In this document: piece after piece, positions 6,246 through 11,609 of the stretch
How positions within the stretch are numbered: the first letter of the stretch is position 1
Layout of the letters: every line of letters starts with the position of its first letter
Assembly (NCBI GenBank): GCA_050257395.1
Contig: JBLMWU010000049.1
Location: forward strand, 1-11,609
Reading direction: 5' to 3'
DNA length: 11,609 bases
DNA from: JAIRTY01 sp050257395
GTDB lineage: Bacteria; Actinomycetota; Actinomycetes; Streptosporangiales; Streptosporangiaceae
The notes under the pieces: generated by a model
What the model was told of the DNA's origin: nothing
Databases searched by the model: none
The model's input: the letters and a program-made list of their open reading frames with translations, nothing else
Translations under genes and position numbers: made by a program

Positions 6246-7904
6246 ATGACCAGCCCGGCCCGCCCGTCGTACCGTCACGGGATCTCTGACCTGCCGTTGC
6301 TCGGCGAGACCATCGGGGAGAACCTGCGCCGGGTGGCCGCCATGTTCCCGGGCCGGGAAGCGGTGGTGGACGTGCCGACCGGGCGGCGCTGGACGTACGC
6401 CCGGCTGGACGCCGACACGGACGCGCTGGCCCGCGGGCTCATCGCGGCCGGGATGCGCAAGGGCGACCGGGCCGGCATCTGGTCGCCGAACTGCGCCGAG
6501 TGGGTCCTGCTGCAGTACGCCACGGCGAAGGCGGGCGTGATCCTGGTCAACATCAACCCCGCGTACCGCAGCCACGAACTGGGCTATGCGCTGCGCCAGT
6601 CCGGGGTGCGGCTGCTGGTCAGCGCGGAGTCGTTCAAGACCAGCGACTACCGGGGCATGATCGAGGAGGTTCGCGGCGGCCTGGACGGCCTGGAGCAGGT
6701 GATCTACCTCGGCACCCCCGCCTGGGACTCGCTGCTGACAGCGGGCGGCCCGCCGGCGGAGGGCCCGGATCCGCTGGCCGAGCGGGAAGCCACGCTGGCG
6801 TTCGACGACCCGATCAACATCCAGTACACCAGCGGGACCACCGGCTTCCCCAAGGGCGCGACCCTGTCCCACCACAACATCCTTAACAACGGCTTCTTCA
6901 TCGGCGAGGGCTGCCGGTACACCGAGGAGGACCGGGTGTGCATCCCGGTGCCGTTCTACCACTGCTTCGGCATGGTCCTGGGCAACCTGGCGTGCACCAC
7001 CCACGGCGCGTGCATCGTCATTCCCTCGCCCGGGTTCGAGGCCCCGGCGGCGCTGCGCACCGTGCAGGAGGAACGCTGCACGTCGCTGTACGGCGTGCCG
7101 ACCATGTTCATCGCCGAGCTGGGCCTGCCCAACTTCGCCTCCTACGACCTGTCCAGCCTGCGAACCGGGATCATGGCCGGCTCGCCCTGCCCGGTCGAGG
7201 TCATGAAGCGGGTCATCAGCGAGATGCACATGAGCGAGGTGACGATCTGCTACGGCATGACCGAGACCTCCCCGGTGTCCACGCAGACCGGCGCCGAGGA
7301 CGACATGGAGCGCCGGGTGTCCACCGTGGGCCGGGTCCACCCGCATGTCGAGGTCAAGATCGTGGACCCGGAGACGGGCCTGGTGCTGCCGGAGGGCCAG
7401 CCCGGTGAGCTGTGCACCCGCGGCTACTCCGTGATGCTGGGGTACTGGGACGACGAGCAGCAGACCCGGGACGCGATCGACGCCGCCCGCTGGATGCACA
7501 CCGGCGACTTGGCGGTCATGGACGAGGCCGGATACCTCAACATCGCCGGCCGGATCAAGGACCTGGTCATCCGCGGCGGCGAGAACATCTACCCGCGCGA
7601 GGTGGAGGAGTTCCTCTACACCCACCCCGCCATTGACGACGTCCAGGTGATCGGGGTGCCGGACGCGAAGTTCGGCGAGGAGCTGTGCGCCTGGGTCAAG
7701 CTGCGCCCCGGTTCGTCGCTGACCGAGGAGGAACTGCGGGCGTTCTGCGCCGGCAAGATCGCCCACTACAAGATCCCCCGGTACCTGCGCATCAGCGACG
7801 ATTTCCCGATGACCATCACCGGCAAGGTGCAGAAGTTCAAGATGCGCGAGGTGTCCATCGGCGAGCTGGACCTCGAGGACGCCGCGCGCACCCAGACCGC
7901 CTGA
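6246..7904 (+). CDS. AMP-forming acyl-CoA synthetase (fatty-acid-CoA ligase, ACSF2/FadD-like)
   Basis: The 552-residue enzyme has all ANL-superfamily core motifs. These are the P-loop YTSGTTGFPKG (194-204), the substrate-pocket and aromatic motif YGMTETSP (336-343), TGD (419-421), the hinge GRIKDLVIRGGENIYP (435-450) and the C-terminal catalytic lysine in ITGKVQK (Lys527). It first adenylates a carboxylic acid with ATP, then transfers the acyl group to CoA, in the cytoplasm. The N-terminal stretch (PLLGETIGENLRRVAAMFPGREAVV...RRWTYARLDADTDALARGL) and INPAYRSHELGYALRQSG resemble medium/long-chain ligases of the ACSF2 type; the exact chain length cannot be read. The start is ATG 6246, with AAAGGGG 5 bp upstream. 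The frame is open further upstream to 6048, but that part is low-complexity and unlike the family. It appears to be a single-gene transcript. Confidence 0.95.
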   Translation: MTSPARPSYRHGISDLPLLGETIGENLRRVAAMFPGREAVVDVPTGRRWTYARLDADTDALARGLIAAGMRKGDRAGIWSPNCAEWVLLQYATAKAGVILVNINPAYRSHELGYALRQSGVRLLVSAESFKTSDYRGMIEEVRGGLDGLEQVIYLGTPAWDSLLTAGGPPAEGPDPLAEREATLAFDDPINIQYTSGTTGFPKGATLSHHNILNNGFFIGEGCRYTEEDRVCIPVPFYHCFGMVLGNLACTTHGACIVIPSPGFEAPAALRTVQEERCTSLYGVPTMFIAELGLPNFASYDLSSLRTGIMAGSPCPVEVMKRVISEMHMSEVTICYGMTETSPVSTQTGAEDDMERRVSTVGRVHPHVEVKIVDPETGLVLPEGQPGELCTRGYSVMLGYWDDEQQTRDAIDAARWMHTGDLAVMDEAGYLNIAGRIKDLVIRGGENIYPREVEEFLYTHPAIDDVQVIGVPDAKFGEELCAWVKLRPGSSLTEEELRAFCAGKIAHYKIPRYLRISDDFPMTITGKVQKFKMREVSIGELDLEDAARTQTA

Positions 7905-8293
7905 CCCGCACGGCCCGCCCGGCCCCTGCGCCGCCTGCCCGGCCCTGATCCGCGCGCGCCGGGTAATGCAGGGGCTGAATTGACGCAAAGTCGCGTAAAG
8001 GCACGATTGCGGCCCGGGTAGGAAAGGCACGCCCGGGTACTGCTAGCGAGGTTATGTCCGCTAATGCCGGCCCTGGCCGCGGAGTCCGCCGGCCAATGGT
8101 TACTCTTCGAATCGTGCGACATACGCAGGGTGACGCATGAAAGACTGGCGGCCCGCGATCCACCGGTGGGCAGTGAACGCGCGCCGCGCGTGCCCGTGTC
8201 CACCGCCGGGGGCCGCGCCGGTGGCAACCCCCTGAACATTTCACCGCTGGCCCGGTGTGCATCCGCACGCCGGGGTCCCCGTGAGGAAGGACG
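7905..8293. other. 389-bp intergenic region with repeats and promoter-like sequence
   Basis: No convincing gene fills this stretch. It holds a TTGACG -35-like box (7980-7985) with a weak ACGATT 17 bp downstream, and interleaved direct repeats at 7997-8039. A CGNAAAG pair lies 10 bp apart (7984-7990 and 7994-8000). A 32-codon ORF (8137-8235) with only modest support is also present. Base composition is locally more AT-rich at 7975-8130 than in the flanking genes, as expected for control DNA of the downstream lipoprotein gene. Confidence 0.5.
7997..8039. repeat. interleaved direct repeats AAAGGCACG and GCCCGGGTA
   Basis: AAAGGCACG occurs at 7997-8005 and 8023-8031. GCCCGGGTA occurs at 8012-8020 and 8031-8039. 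The order is A-B-A-B, so a two-part module has been duplicated, with its internal spacing shortened in the second copy. A related GCCGGGTA lies at 7958-7965. Repeated short motifs close to a -35-like box suggest a regulator-binding array, which is inference. Confidence 0.5.
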
Positions 8294-10510
8294 ATGCCCG
8301 TGCCGCCAGGAAGACGCAGAGCACTCACGAAACCGTGGCCCGCGGCGGTGGCCGCGGCGCTGTGCCTGTCGCTCCTGGCTGCCGCCTGCACCCCGGCCGC
8401 GCATCCCCGGGCCAGCCGGGCCGGGGCCGCCGCCTCCCCGCCGCCTGCCACAGCCGCGCTGGTGCTGCAGGTCACCCCGGCCGCCTACCAGCTGCCGTCC
8501 GGCGTGTCCCGGGAGGTCGTGCTCGCGGCGGGCCGCCGCCTGCTGATCGCGGGCGGCCTCACCCCCAGCTCGGCGTCCTCAGCCGCGGTGCGCTCGCTGA
8601 ACCCGGTGACCGGCGACGCCGCCCGCGCGGGCCGGCTCGCCGCGCCCACCCACGACGCCGCCGGTGCCGTCCTGGGCGGCCGGGCCTACCTGTTCGGCGG
8701 CGGTGACCAGGCCAGCGCGGCCTCGGTGCAGTCGCTGGCCGCCCGCGGCCGGGCCGCGCTGGCCGGGCGGCTGCCGCGGCCCCGGTCCGACCTGTCCGCC
8801 GTCACCATCGGCGGCACCGGGTACCTGCTCGGCGGCTATGACGGCGCCAGCTACGACGCCAGCGTGCTGGCCACCCGGGACGGGCGGCACTTCCGGCAGG
8901 TGGCGAAGCTGCCGGTGCCGGTCCGCTACGCCGCGGTGGCCGCCGCGGGCGGCCAGATCTGGGTGTTCGGCGGCCAGAGCGCCTCCGGCCTCACCAGCGA
9001 CATCCAGCGGGTCAGCCCGGCCACCGGCGCCGCCAGCGTGGCCGGTCACCTGCCCCGGCCGGTGACCGGCGCGGCGGCGCTCGCCCTCGGCGGGCTCATC
9101 TACGTGGCGGGCGGGCAGGTCGCGCCCGCCCGGGGAGGCTCCGCCGCCAGCGCCGCGGCGCTGACCACCACCGGGGCGGTGCTGGCGTTCGACCCCGGGC
9201 GGGGCACGATGACCCCGGCCGGGCAGCTGCCGGTGCCGGTCGCCAACGCGGGCGCGGCCGTGCTGGGCCGTACCGGGTACCTGGTCGGCGGGAACAACGG
9301 CCAGCGCCAGGTGCCGACGGTGACCACGCTGCGGCTGGTCACCCCGGCGGCGGCGCTCCCGCCGGCGGGCGACTCCGGCGCCACCGTCCCGCTGCAGGCG
9401 GACGCGGCCACCGTGATCCCCCGGTCCGGCCCGGCGGCCCGGTCCGGCCACCGGGTGCCCGGCGCGGGGGGCGGCCGCGGCGGCGGCGCCGCCCCGGCCG
9501 CCGTCAGCGGGACCGGCAGTTCCATCCTGGCCAGCGCGCCCTGGCTCGGCCCGGCGCACGGGCACGGTCACCTGGCACCGCACTCGGACCCCTCGGTGCT
9601 GCCCGGTGACATCCTGATCGCCGACAACTGGAACAACCGGCTGCTGATCGTGGACCCGCACGGCCGCATCCGGTGGCGCTTCCCGCGGCCCGGCGACCTG
9701 CGGCACGGCCAGTCGTTCCGGCTGCCCGACGACGCTTTCTTCTCCCCGGACGGCAAGTCCATCGTGGCGACCGAGGAGGAAGACTCGGTCATCAGCGTCA
9801 TCAGCATCGCCCGGCACCGCATCAGCTACCGCTACGGCACCCCGGGAGCGGCGGGCAGCGGGTACGACCAGGTGGCGAACCCGGACGACGCGATGATGAT
9901 GCCGGGCGGCCGGCTCATCACGGCGGACATCGAGAACTGCCGGCTGCTGGTGCTGCGGCCGCCGTCGCACCGGCCGCGGCGGATCATCGGCCAGACCGGC
10001 ACCTGCGGGCACAACCCGCCGGCCAGCTTCGGCAGCCCCAACGGGGCCTTCCCCGCCACCAACGGCCGGTACATCGTCACCGAGATCAACGGTGACTGGG
10101 CCAACGAGATGAGCCTGCGCGGGCACGTCTACTGGTCGGTCCATCCGCCGGGCGTGAGCTACCCGAGCGACACCAACGAGGTGTATCCCGGCCGCTACCT
10201 GACCGCCGACTACTCCTCTCCGGGGCAGGTGGTGGAGTTCAACTCCCGCGGCCGCCTGCTGTGGCGGTTCGGCGGGCTCAACCACCCGTCGCTGGCCCAG
10301 CCGCTGCCCAACGGCGACATCCTGGTCAATGACGACTACAACGACCGGGTGATCGTCATCGACCCCACCACGAATAAGATCGTGTGGCAGTACGGGCACA
10401 CCGGCGTTCCCGGCACCAGGCCCGGTTACCTGAACGACCCGGACGGGATCGACTTGACACCCCCGAACTCGATGCTGATCGCGCACGCCGCCACCATGGG
10501 CCGCCCGTGA
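8294..10510 (+). CDS. secreted lipoprotein with two beta-propellers (kelch-like plus NHL/PQQ-like)
   Basis: This 738-residue protein begins with a type II signal peptide (basic GRRRALTK, core AAVAAALCLSLLAA) and a lipobox Cys at residue 32. Residues about 60-350 hold six kelch-type blades marked by GG pairs: LLIAGG (83-88), AYLFGG (131-136), GYLLGG (176-181), IWVFGG (222-227), IYVAGG (269-274) and GYLVGG (328-333). A Gly/Pro/Ala linker (about 352-432) leads to a second repeat domain with NHL/PQQ-like units: GDILIADNWNNRLLIVD (438-454), GRLITADIENCRLLVL (539-554), GRYIVTEINGDW, GRYLTADYSSPGQVVEF and GDILVNDDYNDRVIVID. The protein should sit outside the cell, tethered to the membrane. Binding or an enzymatic role is possible, but the function is unknown. 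ATG 8294 has GAGGAAGG close upstream (8283-8290). Its last codons overlap the Nudix start by 4 bp. Confidence 0.88.
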   Translation: MPVPPGRRRALTKPWPAAVAAALCLSLLAAACTPAAHPRASRAGAAASPPPATAALVLQVTPAAYQLPSGVSREVVLAAGRRLLIAGGLTPSSASSAAVRSLNPVTGDAARAGRLAAPTHDAAGAVLGGRAYLFGGGDQASAASVQSLAARGRAALAGRLPRPRSDLSAVTIGGTGYLLGGYDGASYDASVLATRDGRHFRQVAKLPVPVRYAAVAAAGGQIWVFGGQSASGLTSDIQRVSPATGAASVAGHLPRPVTGAAALALGGLIYVAGGQVAPARGGSAASAAALTTTGAVLAFDPGRGTMTPAGQLPVPVANAGAAVLGRTGYLVGGNNGQRQVPTVTTLRLVTPAAALPPAGDSGATVPLQADAATVIPRSGPAARSGHRVPGAGGGRGGGAAPAAVSGTGSSILASAPWLGPAHGHGHLAPHSDPSVLPGDILIADNWNNRLLIVDPHGRIRWRFPRPGDLRHGQSFRLPDDAFFSPDGKSIVATEEEDSVISVISIARHRISYRYGTPGAAGSGYDQVANPDDAMMMPGGRLITADIENCRLLVLRPPSHRPRRIIGQTGTCGHNPPASFGSPNGAFPATNGRYIVTEINGDWANEMSLRGHVYWSVHPPGVSYPSDTNEVYPGRYLTADYSSPGQVVEFNSRGRLLWRFGGLNHPSLAQPLPNGDILVNDDYNDRVIVIDPTTNKIVWQYGHTGVPGTRPGYLNDPDGIDLTPPNSMLIAHAATMGRP

Positions 10511-11001
10511 CCGCGGAGCGCACGTTCCTCGACGCGGACGCCTGGTACGCGAGCCTGCCGACGCTGCACGCGGCTGCGGGCGCGCTGATCACCGATGACG
10601 GCGGGGACGTGCTCCTGGTCAAGCCGAACTACCGGGAGTACTGGACGCTGCCGGGCGGGATCCTGGAGCACGGTGAGCCGCCGCACACCGGCTGCGCCCG
10701 TGAGGTCGAGGAGGAGCTCGGCATCGCGCTGACGCCCGGGCCGCTGCTGGTCGTTGACTGGGCGCCGCCTGAGGGGCAGCGGCCGCGGTCGTTCGTGTAC
10801 TTCCTGTTCGACGGCGGTGTGCTGGCCGACACCCGCGAGATCAGGCTGCAGGCCGCCGAGCTCGACGCCTTCCGGCTCACCCGGCCGGATGAGCTGCCCC
10901 GGTTCCTGCCGCCGTTCCTGGCCGCCCGGGTGACCGCCGCGCTGGCGGCCCGGGCCAGCGGCGCCGCGATCTACCTGCCCACCTCCGCTGACCACAGCTG
11001 A
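10507..11001 (+). CDS. Nudix hydrolase
   Basis: The 164-residue protein contains a complete Nudix box (residues 51-73, GILEHGE...REVEEELGI), matching GX5EX7REUXEEXGU with all metal-binding glutamates. 'AAGALITDDGGDVLLVKPNYREYWTLPGG' is the usual preceding strand and loop. Nudix enzymes are cytoplasmic and split nucleoside diphosphates linked to another group, for example oxidised nucleotides, ADP-ribose or nucleotide sugars. The substrate cannot be told here. The start is GTG 10507, overlapping the stop of the lipoprotein gene (GTGA), so translation is likely coupled. The frame also runs open upstream from 10384, but that part is the out-of-frame shadow of the lipoprotein C-terminus. A hairpin follows the stop. 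Confidence 0.93.
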   Translation: MTAERTFLDADAWYASLPTLHAAAGALITDDGGDVLLVKPNYREYWTLPGGILEHGEPPHTGCAREVEEELGIALTPGPLLVVDWAPPEGQRPRSFVYFLFDGGVLADTREIRLQAAELDAFRLTRPDELPRFLPPFLAARVTAALAARASGAAIYLPTSADHS

Positions 11002-11009
11002 ACCAGCCG

Positions 11010-11036
11010 GGACGGCCCTGCCTTAGGGCCACGTCC
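11010..11036. terminator. hairpin after Nudix gene
   Basis: GGCCCT (11014-11019) and AGGGCC (11025-11030) form a perfect stem around a 5-base loop. It is extended by GGAC/GTCC (11010-11013 and 11033-11036) across a 2-base bulge. It starts 8 bp after the Nudix stop and has no T-run. It is a likely terminator for the plus-strand unit. Confidence 0.45.
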
Positions 11037-11077
11037 GGGACCGCCGGGATCCATCGCCTGGTGCTGCCGCGGTCCCG
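11036..11077. terminator. second inverted repeat between convergent genes
   Basis: CGGGACCGC (11036-11044) and GCGGTCCCG (11069-11077) are perfect 9-bp reverse complements with a 24-base loop. The element lies 13 bp past the DUF2277 stop, so it could end that minus-strand transcript. It abuts the preceding hairpin, sharing one base. Confidence 0.4.
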
Positions 11078-11090
11078 TCCTGCGCCGTGA

Positions 11091-11324
11091 TCAGGCTTCT
11101 AAGCTGCCGGCCACCGGGGCGGCAGGCGCCTCGAGGCGCGCGAGCAGATCCTGAGTGGCGGCCTTGATCCGCTCCACGGCCTCGTCGAACGTGTCGACAT
11201 CGGCCGGGCCGGGCAGCCGGTAACCACTGACGGTCTGGACATACTGCAGCGCGGCTGCCTGGATGTCCTCGTCCCTCACACCCTGCGCGTACGGCGCGCG
11301 CAGAGTCTTGATGCTGCGGCACAT
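11091..11324 (-). CDS. DUF2277 family protein
   Basis: The 77-residue protein opens with MCRSIKTLR, then has an acidic helix 'DEDIQAAALQYVQTVSGYR' and a second helix 'FDEAVERIKAATQDLLARL'. This matches the small, function-unknown DUF2277 family, which typically begins MCRxIxxL and carries AALQYVRKxSG. Family length is about 70-90 residues, so it is complete. ATG 11324 is chosen because the family starts exactly at MCR. The frame continues upstream to 11516, but that part is low-complexity. No ribosome-binding site is present, and a TACCGT -10-like box 7 bp upstream suggests a leaderless mRNA. Leu75 is encoded by TTA (11102-11100), the only in-frame TTA I noticed in this window. In Streptomyces such codons depend on the bldA tRNA. 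The gene is convergent with the Nudix gene. Confidence 0.85.
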   Translation of the reverse strand: MCRSIKTLRAPYAQGVRDEDIQAAALQYVQTVSGYRLPGPADVDTFDEAVERIKAATQDLLARLEAPAAPVAGSLEA

Positions 11325-11331
11325 AAAGCGC

Positions 11332-11337
11332 ACGGTA
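11332..11337 (-). promoter_or_regulatory. -10 box of probable leaderless promoter for DUF2277
   Basis: On the minus strand TACCGT fits TANNNT, with exactly 7 bases (GCGCTTT) between it and the ATG at 11324. This is the usual geometry of actinobacterial leaderless genes, where transcription starts on the A of ATG. No good -35 is visible at 17-18 bp, which is common for such promoters. Confidence 0.4.
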
Positions 11338-11371
11338 CGCCAGCACCCTGGCAAATGGGGATAACTACTCA

Positions 11372-11385
11372 GTTTTCGCAAAAAC
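11372..11385. other. AT-rich short inverted repeat
   Basis: GTTTT (11372-11376) and AAAAC (11381-11385) flank CGCA. The surrounding 11350-11392 is the most AT-rich stretch of the right end, upstream of the DUF2277 gene. It may mark promoter DNA reading in either direction. Confidence 0.3.
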
Positions 11386-11454
11386 GGATTTCCAGCCCAA
11401 GGGCCTCCCGAGCCCGACCCGAGCCATCCGCAGCGCCCCCGCGGCGCCCGAACT

Positions 11455-11604
11455 GGCGAGCAGCAACCCGAAGCGGCGCGAGAGCGCCCAGGCCCGCGCG
11501 AGCCAAAGGCCCGCACCGCCGCCCGGATCGGCGAACGGTCACCTGGAAGGGGCGCGGAGCGCCCAGGCCCGAGCGAGCCAAAGGGCCGCGCCGCCGTCTG
11601 GACT
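11455..11604. repeat. two contiguous 75-bp imperfect tandem repeats
   Basis: Copy one (11455-11529) and copy two (11530-11604) align with a 75-bp offset at about 55 of 75 positions. The best-kept core, CGCCCAGGCCCGNGCGAGCC plus AAAG, is at 11485-11508 and 11560-11583. A more degenerate, gapped relative seems to lie at 11410-11450. The frames across it give only Arg/Ala/Pro-rich peptides, so I regard it as non-coding. The window ends 5 bases after copy two, so more copies may follow. Confidence 0.6.
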
Positions 11605-11609
11605 GACGA

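Noticed and set aside
6126..8030. 634-codon open frame on the minus strand
   Set aside because: It is the complement of the acyl-CoA synthetase, whose motifs are complete. The product has no domain.
8579..10486. 635-codon open frame on the minus strand
   Set aside because: It is the shadow of the propeller lipoprotein, with Gly/Arg/Val-rich low-complexity product and no recognisable fold.
10384..10506. Upstream extension of the Nudix protein
   Set aside because: It is an Arg-rich out-of-frame reading of the lipoprotein C-terminus. GTG 10507 with a 4-bp stop/start overlap fits the family start.

Overview
The window is very GC-rich. Codon third positions are almost all G or C, GTG starts are common, and the gene families are typical of mycelial Actinomycetota: LacI-type regulators, lipoproteins with alanine-rich signal peptides, an actinobacterial pseudokinase and a DUF2277 protein. 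I would place it in a Streptomyces- or Streptosporangiales-like chromosome. No marker here fixes the genus. I see no rRNA, tRNA, CRISPR array, transposase or phage gene.

Layout. Positions 2-892 (+) hold the ligand-binding part of a LacI-family regulator whose DNA-binding end lies left of the window. A minus-strand block faces it. In transcription order this is a membrane-anchored pseudokinase with an extracytoplasmic discoidin-like domain (4754 to 3087), an NfeD-like membrane protein (2971 to 2540), an SPFH/band-7 protein (2536 to 1484) and a small lipoprotein (1419 to 901). A divergent intergenic region (about 4755-4931) separates this block from a PAP2-family membrane phosphatase (4932-5990, +). 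The last 35 or so codons of the phosphatase lie opposite a small minus-strand ORF (5877-5975) with far stronger coding statistics. Next come an acyl-CoA synthetase (6246-7904, +), a 389-bp regulatory-looking gap, and a two-gene unit: a double beta-propeller lipoprotein (8294-10510) translationally coupled to a Nudix hydrolase (10507-11001). A convergent DUF2277 gene (11324 to 11091, -), probably leaderless, follows. The right edge is non-coding with a 75-bp imperfect tandem repeat.

How the genes may work together. NfeD and SPFH form a classic membrane-microdomain pair. Their neighbours, the pseudokinase, the lipoprotein and the PAP2 enzyme, are all predicted envelope proteins, so 901-5990 reads as an envelope-maintenance neighbourhood. 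That is inference from context. The acyl-CoA synthetase, the propeller lipoprotein/Nudix pair and DUF2277 show no obvious link to it.

The most interesting points are the hidden 32-residue ORF antisense to the phosphatase gene, the pseudokinase/discoidin protein with no murJ beside it in the window, a perfect 11-bp inverted repeat at the likely start of the lipoprotein gene, the two-propeller lipoprotein, and the repeats upstream of that gene and at the right edge. I do not see a clearly new defence or mobile system here.
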